Source of the DNA: Sinomonas susongensis
GTDB lineage: Bacteria > Actinomycetota > Actinomycetes > Actinomycetales > Micrococcaceae
Direction: 5' to 3'
DNA length: 64,000 nt
NCBI RefSeq assembly: GCF_005877005.1
Contig: NZ_SSNH01000009.1
Coordinates: forward strand, 117,467 to 181,466
The translations under genes were made by a program, and so were the position numbers. Numbering within the stretch: position 1 is the first letter of the stretch; each line of letters starts with the position of its first letter. Below, in pieces: positions 17,524 to 25,695 of this stretch. The notes under the pieces were generated by a model. It was not told the DNA's origin, did no database searches, and was given only the letters and a program-made list of their open reading frames with translations.

Positions 17524-17658
17524 ACAGACGGCCTCCTGCAGCCCCCGATGGGCAGCCGAGGGGCGGGGCACGGAACTTCGCGGCGGCCGCCTAGTTCTCC
17601 ACCCGCGCCGGGGCGGGAGTGATCGTCACATCGGAGTGACCGACCATAAGGAAGACCG

Positions 17659-19017
17659 TTGAAGAGAAATCGACTTGCCTCCGCATCAGCACTGGGCGCG
17701 GGGATGCTTGCAGGGGCCATGGTTCTGACAGGCTGCGGAGCGGGAGCGTCGCCTTCGTCGTCCCCGTCAGCCTCTGCCGTGTCACAGGCGGATATCGACA
17801 AGGCCATGCAGACCCCCACCACCCTCACTTTCTGGTCATGGACACCGAAGATGCAGGACGAGGTAGACCTGTTCGAGAAGAAGTACCCCGCCATCAAGGT
17901 GAACCTGCAGAACGTCGGGCAGGGCGCCCCGCACTACGCCAAGATCCGGACTGCGCTGAAGGCTGGTCAGGGAGCGCCGGATGTGGTGCAAATGGAGTAT
18001 CAGGAGACGTCGTCCTTCGCCCTGACCGACAGCCTGTTGGACCTGGCCCCGTATGGCGCCGGAGATCTCAAGGGAGACTACGTCCCGTGGGTGTGGAATC
18101 AGGTCGACCAGGGCGGGAAGGTCTACGGCATTCCTCAGGATTCGGGCCCCATGGGGAACCTCTACCGCACTGACCTCTTCGCCAAGTCAGGGATTACGAA
18201 CGCTCCCGCGACCTGGGACGAGTACGCCAAGGACGCGCAGGCCGTGAAGTCCTCCACCGGTGCCTACATGTCAAATCTCGCCCCGAATGACCCCGGGCAG
18301 CTGATGGGACTGTTCTGGCAGGCCGGGCTGAAACCATTCGGCTACGACGGGAACAAGACAGTCACAGTCAACGTAGCCAGCCCGCAGGCGAAGAACGTCG
18401 CAGCGTACTGGCAGAAACTCATCCAAGGTGGCCTCGTGTCAGTCGACCCCGACTTCACGGACCAGTGGTACCAAGGCTTGGCCAACGGAAAGTACGCAGG
18501 ATGGCTAACTGCAGCCTGGGGGCCGGTTTTCCTTCAGGGTACAGCCGCCTCGACGGCCGGGAAGTGGAATGCCGCCCAGCTGCCCCAGCAGAACGCCGGC
18601 GAGCAGAAGGCGGGCAACTGGGGAGGTTCGGCGGACGCCGTCCTGAAGACGACCAAGAACCCGATCGCGGCGTATGAATTGGCCAAATTCATCAACAACG
18701 ACGCGACCTCGACAAACCAGCTGGCCACGAAGCAGTTCCTCTTCCCAACGGACACGACCGTGCTGAAGGACCCCTCCTTCGTCGACCAGAAGTCTGACTT
18801 CTACGGCGGACAACAGGTCAACAAGCTCTTCGCCGGCATCTCGAACAACGTCGACACGACCTTCCAATGGCTGCCTTACATGGACTACGCCTACTCCAGC
18901 TTCAACGACACGGTCGGCAAAGCGATCGCGGACAAGTCGGACATCTCCGCGAGTTTGGACGCGTGGCAGAAAGAGCTGAAGGACTACGGCACCCAGCAGG
19001 GATTCACCGTCCAGTAA
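17659..19017 (+). CDS. Sugar ABC transporter substrate-binding lipoprotein
   Basis: 452 residues from TTG 17659, which has AAGGAAG in front and leads straight into a lipoprotein signal (LAGAMVLTGCGAG; Cys near residue 25 would be lipidated). The rest matches family 1 extracellular solute-binding proteins: TLTFWSWTPKMQDEVDLFEK at the N-terminus and KAGQGAPDVVQMEYQE after it. It should sit on the outer face of the membrane and feed the two permeases that follow. The neighbouring GH42 enzyme suggests galactose-containing oligosaccharides as ligand. No ATPase gene is in the locus, so a shared MsiK-type ATPase elsewhere is likely. Confidence 0.92.
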   Translation: MKRNRLASASALGAGMLAGAMVLTGCGAGASPSSSPSASAVSQADIDKAMQTPTTLTFWSWTPKMQDEVDLFEKKYPAIKVNLQNVGQGAPHYAKIRTALKAGQGAPDVVQMEYQETSSFALTDSLLDLAPYGAGDLKGDYVPWVWNQVDQGGKVYGIPQDSGPMGNLYRTDLFAKSGITNAPATWDEYAKDAQAVKSSTGAYMSNLAPNDPGQLMGLFWQAGLKPFGYDGNKTVTVNVASPQAKNVAAYWQKLIQGGLVSVDPDFTDQWYQGLANGKYAGWLTAAWGPVFLQGTAASTAGKWNAAQLPQQNAGEQKAGNWGGSADAVLKTTKNPIAAYELAKFINNDATSTNQLATKQFLFPTDTTVLKDPSFVDQKSDFYGGQQVNKLFAGISNNVDTTFQWLPYMDYAYSSFNDTVGKAIADKSDISASLDAWQKELKDYGTQQGFTVQ

Positions 19018-19035
19018 GACCCCCCAATCCAAACC

Positions 19036-19071
19036 GGTCCTTGGGAGGGACCCACGGTCCCCCCAAGGGCC
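19036..19071 (+). other. Hairpin between binding-protein and permease genes
   Basis: GGTCCTTGGG and CCCAAGGGCC pair over 10 bp (one G-T pair). No T-run follows, so it more likely stabilises the upstream mRNA end or lowers read-through, giving more binding protein than permease. Confidence 0.5.
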
Positions 19072-19114
19072 CTCACAAGTCCGCCCAGATGCGGGAGCAT
19101 CACAAGGAGTTGTT

Positions 19115-20059
19115 ATGGCCAGCACGATCGCAGCCCGTCCCCGGTCCAGGACAGGCGACAAGCACCGTCTCCGGCCTGGAAGCACCAGACGCCGACAGCA
19201 CGCGGCCGCCTACCTGTTCGTCCTTCCCTTCTTCGCCGTGTTCGTGGCCATGCTGATCGTGCCCCTCTTCTACTCGGGCTATCTCAGCTTCTTTCAGACC
19301 AGACTCGTGGGCGGGGTCAGCTTCGTCGGATTCGCCAACTACCTCCACGCGTTCACCGACACGGCGTTCTTGGGAGGAGTTGCGAGAATGGCGCTCTTCC
19401 TCGTGATCCAAGTCCCGGTCATGCTCGCGCTGGCCCTGTTCTGCGCCCTCGCGCTCGACAGCGGCTGGGTCCGTGGGAGCAAGGTGCTCCGGCTCCTGAT
19501 GTTCATCCCGTACGCCGTCCCGGGCGTTGTAGCAACGTTGATGTGGGGCTACCTCTACGGCAACGATTTCGGACCCATCGCGCAGACCCTCCGGGCCATC
19601 GGGCTAGGCGCCCCGGATCTGCTCTCACCCGAAAACGTCCTCGGTTCCCTGATGAATATCGTCACCTGGGAGTTTGCGGGCTACAACATGATCATCATGT
19701 ACTCGGCCCTTCGGTCGATCCCCGGGGAGCTCTACGAGGCGGCGGAGATTGACGGCGCCAGCCAATGGCGCATCGCCTGGAGCATCAAAATCCCTGCAAT
19801 CCGCCCCGCGATCCTCCTGACCATCATCTTCTCGGTCATCGGAACCTTCCAGCTGTTCAACGAGCCGAGCCTGCTCCACAATCTGGCACCCAACGCGATA
19901 AGCAACTCCTTCACCCCCAATTTCTACGCGTACAACCTCGCCTTCGTCGACCAAAACGTCAACTACGCCGCCGCAGTGGCGTTCATCCTCGGCATTGTCA
20001 TCATGATCGTGTCCTACGTGGTGCAGCTGAGCACCCAGAAGCGGGAGAAGAACGCATGA
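19115..20059 (+). CDS. Sugar ABC transporter permease (MalF type)
   Basis: 314 residues with about six membrane segments. The N-terminal tail is basic, followed by AAYLFVLPFFAVFVAMLIVP. The ATPase-contact EAA loop is clear: ELYEAAEIDGASQWRIAWSI then KIPAIRPA. It forms the membrane channel with the next gene product, whose start overlaps its stop by four bases (ATGA). Confidence 0.92.
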   Translation: MASTIAARPRSRTGDKHRLRPGSTRRRQHAAAYLFVLPFFAVFVAMLIVPLFYSGYLSFFQTRLVGGVSFVGFANYLHAFTDTAFLGGVARMALFLVIQVPVMLALALFCALALDSGWVRGSKVLRLLMFIPYAVPGVVATLMWGYLYGNDFGPIAQTLRAIGLGAPDLLSPENVLGSLMNIVTWEFAGYNMIIMYSALRSIPGELYEAAEIDGASQWRIAWSIKIPAIRPAILLTIIFSVIGTFQLFNEPSLLHNLAPNAISNSFTPNFYAYNLAFVDQNVNYAAAVAFILGIVIMIVSYVVQLSTQKREKNA

Positions 20060-20985
20060 GCGCCATCCCAGCTACCCGCACTCGTGCCGAGCGGCGCACA
20101 ACGCCCGGTGTCCGAATCGGGAGGCGCAGGAAAGGACGCGAGGAGCGCCGGAGCAGTCTGCTGACGCTCCTGCTGTGGGTTTGCGGCCTCTACTTCGCCT
20201 TCCCGCTGGTGTGGCTCGTGGTCGCGTCCACCAAGGACAACGCTGACCTGTTCACAAGCTTCGGACTTTGGTTCGGGAAGAGGTTCAGTCTCTTCGACAA
20301 CCTCGCCACCGTCTTCAGCACCCAGAACGGCATCTACCTCCACTGGGCGCTCAACACCGTCCTCTACGCAGGAGTCAGCGCAGTCGGCGCGTCCCTGCTG
20401 GCCACCATGGCCGGCTACGCCTTCGCCAAATACGACTTTCCGGGAGGGAGGGCGCTCTTCAGCGTGACCCTGGGCGCCATCATGATCCCGCTCACTGCCC
20501 TTGCCATCCCCACCTATCTGCTCTTCAGCTCGGCAGGGTTGACGAACACTCCCTCGGCCATAATCCTCCCTTCGCTCGTGAGCCCGTTCGGCGTCTTCCT
20601 GATGAGGGTCTACGCCGCGGACGCGATCCCGGACTCGCTCATCGAAGCGGCGAGAATGGACGGAGCTGGCGAGTGGCGAATCTTCTGGCAGGTGGGCCTG
20701 CGTCTGCTTGGGCCTGGCGTGGTCACAGTCTTCCTCTTCGCACTGGTGGCGACCTGGAGCAACTATTTCCTTCCCCTGATCATGCTCAACAGCTCGGGCC
20801 TCTATCCCCTGACGGTGGGGCTTGCCCAACAGCAGGCGGCCAGTGCTGCCGGTGGCGGAGCCCAAGCCCTGTTCTCCACCGTAATCACGGGATCGGTCGT
20901 CTCCGTCGTGCCGCTCATCCTGTGTTTCCTCTACCTCCAGCGCTACTGGCAGACCGGTCTCGCAACCGGCAGCACCAAGGGCTGA
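20056..20985 (+). CDS. Sugar ABC transporter permease (MalG type)
   Basis: 309 residues from ATG 20056 overlapping the preceding TGA. The EAA loop is SLIEAARMDGAGEWRIFWQV, and the C-terminus ends in the usual RYWQTGLATGSTKG, typical of MalG-type permeases of sugar importers. About six membrane segments. The frame continues upstream inside the first permease gene, but the coupling overlap and protein start (MSAIPATRTRAERR) fix the start. Confidence 0.92.
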   Translation: MSAIPATRTRAERRTTPGVRIGRRRKGREERRSSLLTLLLWVCGLYFAFPLVWLVVASTKDNADLFTSFGLWFGKRFSLFDNLATVFSTQNGIYLHWALNTVLYAGVSAVGASLLATMAGYAFAKYDFPGGRALFSVTLGAIMIPLTALAIPTYLLFSSAGLTNTPSAIILPSLVSPFGVFLMRVYAADAIPDSLIEAARMDGAGEWRIFWQVGLRLLGPGVVTVFLFALVATWSNYFLPLIMLNSSGLYPLTVGLAQQQAASAAGGGAQALFSTVITGSVVSVVPLILCFLYLQRYWQTGLATGSTKG

Positions 20986-21045
20986 GCCGCACCCTCCGTC
21001 TCCTGTGCGGATCGATCTCCGCATGCTCCCATCTGAAAGAAGACC

Positions 21046-23157
21046 ATGTCTGCAAGCCCACGCAAAGTACTCTTCGGCGCCGCGTATTACCACGAATACC
21101 AGCCTTCGCCCCGGCTCGAGGAAGACCTCGACCTCATGGTCGCGGCCCACATGACCGTCATCCGGGTGGGCGAATCGACTTGGTCCCAGTGGGAGCCCGA
21201 AGACGGCCGGTTCGACCTCGAATGGATGACGCCGGTCCTCGACGGCGCCCACCGGCGCGGTATCTCTGTAGTCCTCGGCACCCCAACCTATGCGGTCCCC
21301 ATGTGGCTGGCCCGCCGCTATCCGGAGATCGCGGCTGAGACCCGCACCGGCAAGCCACTCGGGTGGGGGGCCCGCCAGGAGGTCGACTACACCCATCCAG
21401 CCTTCAAATTCCACGCCGAGCGGGCCATTCGCACGATCGTAGGCCGTTTCGCCGGACATCCCGCGGTCATCGGCTTTCAGGTCGACAACGAACCGGGCCT
21501 GCTCAGCTTTCACAATCGCGGGGTCTTCGAGCGTTTCAAGGACGAACTGCGCCACCAGTACGGAACCGTCGAGAACCTGAACAAAGAATGGGGCCTGGTC
21601 TACTGGTCACACCAGCTTTCCACGTGGGCAGACCTGTGGACTCCAGACAATAACGCCCAGCCCCAGTACGATCTGGCCTGGCGGCGCTTCCAGGCACGCC
21701 TCACCACGGAATACCTGGCTTGGCAGACGGCCATCGTGAAGGAATACGCGTCTCCCGAACAATTCGTCACCACGTGCATCGCCTACGACCGCCCCTCTCA
21801 GCACGACGAAGAGCTGACTCGCGCATTCGACATCACCGCCGGGAACCCGTACTACGCCATGCAGGAAGCATTTGCAGCGGGCAGGGCGACCACCGAACCA
21901 CAGGGCTGGGCCACCGCAGGGGCTTGGACGCTCTTCCAGAGCGGGGACAGGATGTACTCCTCCAAGCAGGCTCCCTTCCTGGTCACCGAGACCAACGCCG
22001 GGGCGATCGGCGGATCGGCGATGCATTATCCCGCCTTCGACGGGCAATGGCGGCAAGCCGCGTACGCCCTTATTTCCCGTGGAGCCGAGATGATCGAGTA
22101 CTGGCACTGGGCCACGAACCACTATGGCGCGGAGACCTACTGGGTGGGGGTCCTCCCCCACGATCAGAAGCCCGGACGCGTCTACCGCGAGCTCGCCCGC
22201 ATCGGCAAGGAACTGGACACGGCTGGCAGCGTCCTGACCGGGCTAGTTCCGGATGCCAGCATCGGGATGGTCTACTCCAACGAGTCGAAATGGGGCCTCG
22301 CCTGCCAACCCTGCTTCCACGTCGAGCACCAGCCCATGGAGGGAGACGAGCGCTCCTACCAGAAGATCTTCGAGGCCTTCTACCGCGGGGCCCACAAAGC
22401 GGGGGTCCCGGTCAGGATCCTCCACGACACCCAGATCACTTCCCCGGAAGGCGGTCTCGACCCGCAGCAGGTGGCGGAGGAGCTTCCCGTGCTAATCGTG
22501 GCCGGCCTCTACATTGCCGACGACGGGCTCCTTGACTGGCTTCAGGCGTACGCCCAAGCGGGCGGTCATCTCGTCTTGGGCATGCGCTCGGCTTACGCTG
22601 ACCACGAAGCCCGTGCCCGAAGGGAGACCAAGCCGGCTAGGCTCCACGCCGCAGCGGGAATGAGCTACCAGGAGTTCTCCCAGCTCGATGCTCCGCTGGA
22701 ACTCGTGGCCACCGGGAGCCTCACGCTGTCCGAAAAGGCCCGCGCCACCCGCTGGGCGGAGTACGTCGAACCCGGAGAAGCAACTGTCCTGGCACGCTAC
22801 GTGCACCCCCAGTTCGGGAGCTATGCCGCTATCACCACGGTCGAGGCGGGCCGCGGACGGATTACGGCGGTTGGGACGCTGCCCGATGACGCCCTTGCCG
22901 AGGACATCGTCCGTTGGCTCGTGCCCCCGACCCCAAGCCAGTGGCGGGAACTGCCCAATGCTGTGACCGTATACTCGGCGACGGGCGCCGATGGGACCCG
23001 CGTTCATTTCGTGCACAACTGGTCTTGGGAACCTGCCACCGTCGCGGCCCCCGGCCAGATGCGCGACCTCCTCGAACCGACGCATCAGGTGCTCGAAAAG
23101 ATAGAACTCGGCGCTTGGGACGTCCGCGTCCTCGCCGAAGACCCAGCGAACCTCTAG
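21046..23157 (+). CDS. GH42 beta-galactosidase
   Basis: 703 residues, the normal length of family 42 beta-galactosidases. The N-terminal barrel starts VLFGAAYYHEYQP. The acid/base Glu is at residue 149 in FQVDNEPG and the likely nucleophile Glu at 315 in LVTETNAG. A trimerisation/Rossmann-like domain (about 400-610) and a small C-terminal beta domain follow. No signal peptide, so it cleaves galactosides in the cytoplasm after import by the adjacent ABC system. It is last in the LacI-controlled operon, 60 nt after the second permease, and is followed by a strong hairpin. Confidence 0.94.
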   Translation: MSASPRKVLFGAAYYHEYQPSPRLEEDLDLMVAAHMTVIRVGESTWSQWEPEDGRFDLEWMTPVLDGAHRRGISVVLGTPTYAVPMWLARRYPEIAAETRTGKPLGWGARQEVDYTHPAFKFHAERAIRTIVGRFAGHPAVIGFQVDNEPGLLSFHNRGVFERFKDELRHQYGTVENLNKEWGLVYWSHQLSTWADLWTPDNNAQPQYDLAWRRFQARLTTEYLAWQTAIVKEYASPEQFVTTCIAYDRPSQHDEELTRAFDITAGNPYYAMQEAFAAGRATTEPQGWATAGAWTLFQSGDRMYSSKQAPFLVTETNAGAIGGSAMHYPAFDGQWRQAAYALISRGAEMIEYWHWATNHYGAETYWVGVLPHDQKPGRVYRELARIGKELDTAGSVLTGLVPDASIGMVYSNESKWGLACQPCFHVEHQPMEGDERSYQKIFEAFYRGAHKAGVPVRILHDTQITSPEGGLDPQQVAEELPVLIVAGLYIADDGLLDWLQAYAQAGGHLVLGMRSAYADHEARARRETKPARLHAAAGMSYQEFSQLDAPLELVATGSLTLSEKARATRWAEYVEPGEATVLARYVHPQFGSYAAITTVEAGRGRITAVGTLPDDALAEDIVRWLVPPTPSQWRELPNAVTVYSATGADGTRVHFVHNWSWEPATVAAPGQMRDLLEPTHQVLEKIELGAWDVRVLAEDPANL

Positions 23158-23249
23158 GACTGCGACGCTGCGACGGCCTCTTGTGGGCCACGCTGGCCCT
23201 CCGTCGCCTAGGTTTTCCACGACTCGAAGAACTACAGGCCATATGCGAA

Positions 23250-23279
23250 AGGGAGGGTCCGGTTTCCCGGACCCTCCCT
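23250..23279. terminator. Terminator hairpin after the beta-galactosidase gene
   Basis: AGGGAGGGTCCGG and CCGGACCCTCCCT form a perfect 13-bp stem with a TTTC loop. It lies between converging genes and may stop transcription from both sides; there is no clear T-run. Confidence 0.65.
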
Positions 23280-23361
23280 ACCCCAATGAAGCACTCCCGC
23301 TCCCCAGCGGGACAAACCGCAGGGCCCCTGACCGGCCCACTCTTCCGATACCCGGCTCTCC

Positions 23362-24585
23362 CTATCCCAAACTCGCTTCGAAGGAGCTCACGGGCAGTGC
23401 GTCAGCCGGAGCGGACACAACCGGCTCCCCTTGGGCCTCCTCGCCCGAAGCCGACGTCTCATCCGTGAGCTCGCATTTTCTCAGCGCTTGACCCAGGAGC
23501 TTCGCGGCTTCTGCGGCCACGTGAGGCCGCAGGAGGCCCCTGCCCTGATGGACTTCGCGAAGCAGCGGGATCGATTCCGCCGGACTGCCGGTTGCGCAGA
23601 GCCAACGGGCGCGCAGGAGCGCGAGTTCGAGCTGGTCGGCCCGGGGGCAGCCGATGACGGAGAAGCCCATTTCTGCGCGCTTGAGCGCGTCGAGCGTGTC
23701 CTGGTCGAGGTTCCCTCCCGCGAGGCGCGTGGACGCGATTTCCTGGTTGAACCGGGACCAGAGCTCTAGGTCGTTGGCGGACGACAGGAACCGCGCAGCT
23801 CGCCGGTGCCGCTCGGCGCCCTCGGTGTGGTCTCCCCGGATGAAGGCGACATTGCCGATGGTCCATTCGCTCTCGCCCGTGCTCACCGGGGCAGTCTCGG
23901 TCTCGGCCATCAGGTCCGACAGGGAACGGCAGCGTTCCCAAGCCTCATCGAGCCTGCCGCTGTCCGCGAGGGCACGGATGAGCCTTCGGAGTGCCCCGAA
24001 GAGGACCTCGGACCTGCCGGGCATCTCGGCGGCAAGACGGACGGCTTCGTGGGCGTGCTCGAGTGCTGCCGCCGTCCTGCCGAGGCCGGTGAAGCTGAGG
24101 GAGAGCATTTCGTGGGCTCGGGAGGCCAGCGCTGGCGATTCCGAGAGCGGGTGGGAGAGAAGCCTCCTGACGAGGACGACGCAGTCCTCGAACTTCCTCA
24201 GCTTCACGAGGCATTCAGCCCGCAGGCAGGCCATGTCCCACCAGCTGCTGGCCTTCCCCGCCGTCTGGGCGGCTGCGGCGGCGGTCTCGGCGTGCCCGGC
24301 CGCGTGCTCGTATTCGCGGAGGTCCCACGCCTGCCGCGCCGCCAAGGCGGACGCGAGGTAAGCGCCGTCGCCGGCTGCGGTCTGCCCACTCCCTCCTTGA
24401 AGCCCCCGCGGTGGGTCTTGGAGCCGTCGAGCGAGCTCTCGGACCACGGCGGGACCGGGTTCGCGCCGGCCCGCCTCTATCAGCGAGATGTAGCTGGCGG
24501 GGAAGGCCCCCTCCCCCAGCTCGTCCAGCGTGAGTCCCCTGGCCAGCCGTTGGGTGCGCAGGTGCTGGCCGAATCGGATTCCCAT
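23362..24585 (-). CDS. XRE-type HTH regulator with TPR-like repeats
   Basis: 407 residues. The first 60 form a helix-turn-helix of the XRE class (FGQHLRTQRLARGLTLDELG then PASYISLIEAGRREP). The remainder is alpha-helical with tetratricopeptide-like pairs (for example ASRAHEMLSLSFTGLGRTAA), a layout used by peptide- or state-sensing regulators. It follows fliG on the same strand after 81 nt, so it may be co-transcribed with the peptidase/FliG genes and control them; this is inference. Ligand unknown. Confidence 0.85.
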   Translation of the reverse strand: MGIRFGQHLRTQRLARGLTLDELGEGAFPASYISLIEAGRREPGPAVVRELARRLQDPPRGLQGGSGQTAAGDGAYLASALAARQAWDLREYEHAAGHAETAAAAAQTAGKASSWWDMACLRAECLVKLRKFEDCVVLVRRLLSHPLSESPALASRAHEMLSLSFTGLGRTAAALEHAHEAVRLAAEMPGRSEVLFGALRRLIRALADSGRLDEAWERCRSLSDLMAETETAPVSTGESEWTIGNVAFIRGDHTEGAERHRRAARFLSSANDLELWSRFNQEIASTRLAGGNLDQDTLDALKRAEMGFSVIGCPRADQLELALLRARWLCATGSPAESIPLLREVHQGRGLLRPHVAAEAAKLLGQALRKCELTDETSASGEEAQGEPVVSAPADALPVSSFEASLG

Positions 24586-24666
24586 TTTCCCTTTCCTTTC
24601 CTCGAGCCTTTCCTCGAGCTCCTCGGGCTTGATGAGGCCCGTGACGGTTCAGCCAGTGGTGATAGT

Positions 24667-25695
24667 TCAGTAGACGAAGTCCTCGTCGATGCGGCGGACC
24701 GTGATCTCACCCGCAGCCTCGAGCGCGCGGATCTGCCGGACGATCTGGGCCCGGGCGTCCTGCACCTCGGACGCCCGAACCGGGCCGAGGGCGGCGCTCT
24801 CCGCATCCACGAGCTCCCGGTTGCGCTCCGAGATGTTCTCGTGGATCGCTGCGACTACGGGCTGCGGGGCGCCCTTCATGGCAGTGGCCAGCAGCGCTGG
24901 GTTCAGCCCGCGCAGGATGTGCTGGATGTCGCGGCGCTCGAACTTGACGATGTCGGCGAAGGTGAGCATCTTGGCTCTGACCTCTTCCGCGAGCGCCGGG
25001 TCGAGTTCGTCGAGGCCGTCGAGCACGTCCTGTTCGGTGATCGCGTCCGAGCGGTTGATGATGTCCACGAGCGGTTGTACACCTCCGAGGACCTCGGCCT
25101 GCTTCCGCGTTCCGGCTGCGGGCGCGCCCAGACGTGTCCGGAGACCGTCGGCGAGCAGGCCGATTGTCTCCGGTGCGGTGGGGCCCATGGTGGCCAATGC
25201 ATGGGCGACGTCGGTTGCATGCGGCTGCCCGAGGCCGGCGAGGATCTGGGAAGCCTTCTCCGGGCGCAGGTGTGCCAGGACGACGGCGATGGTCTCGGGC
25301 AGTTCGCCGTCGAGGACGGTCAGCAGATGGGCGGGGTCGATGGTCTCCAGGAACTCGAGGGCGTTCCCGGCCATGCTGGCGTTCAGGCGCCCCATGACTC
25401 CCTCGGCCCGCTCTGCGCCGAGCGAGGCCTCGAGAAGGCCGGCGGCCAGGGCGCGGCCTCCGCGGACATGACGCCGGCCGTTGACCACGATGTCATGGAA
25501 TTCGGCAAGCACCCGCTCCGAAACCGCCGGTTCCACCCGGCTCAACCGAACGATCTCGGCGGCGATCGCCTCGGCCTCTGGTTCGCTGAACTGGGCCATG
25601 ACCTTCACGGCGGCCTCGTTGCTCATCTGCATGAGCACGATGGCGGCCTTCTGGGTGCCGGTCAGGCCCATGGGGCCGGGTGCCGTCGCCGTCAC
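24667..25695 (-). CDS. fliG: FliG flagellar motor switch protein, without other flagellar genes nearby
   Basis: 342 residues, the normal FliG length, with all three domains. N: LTGTQKAAIVLMQMSNEAAV. Middle: DGELPETIAVVLAHLRPEKA, where the usual EHPQTIA is ELPETIA. C: ADIVKFERRDIQHILRGLNP, then AMKGAP and LGPVRASEVQDARAQIV. By eye against E. coli, torque residues R281 and R297 are kept, D289 is Glu and D288 is Ala. FliG normally sits on the FliF ring and contacts FliM and the stator. Here GTG 25695 overlaps the stop of a signal-peptidase gene (GTGA), and no fliF, fliM, motA or flagellin gene is in the window. It may be a relocated flagellar gene or a repurposed copy. Confidence 0.9.
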   Translation of the reverse strand: MTATAPGPMGLTGTQKAAIVLMQMSNEAAVKVMAQFSEPEAEAIAAEIVRLSRVEPAVSERVLAEFHDIVVNGRRHVRGGRALAAGLLEASLGAERAEGVMGRLNASMAGNALEFLETIDPAHLLTVLDGELPETIAVVLAHLRPEKASQILAGLGQPHATDVAHALATMGPTAPETIGLLADGLRTRLGAPAAGTRKQAEVLGGVQPLVDIINRSDAITEQDVLDGLDELDPALAEEVRAKMLTFADIVKFERRDIQHILRGLNPALLATAMKGAPQPVVAAIHENISERNRELVDAESAALGPVRASEVQDARAQIVRQIRALEAAGEITVRRIDEDFVY

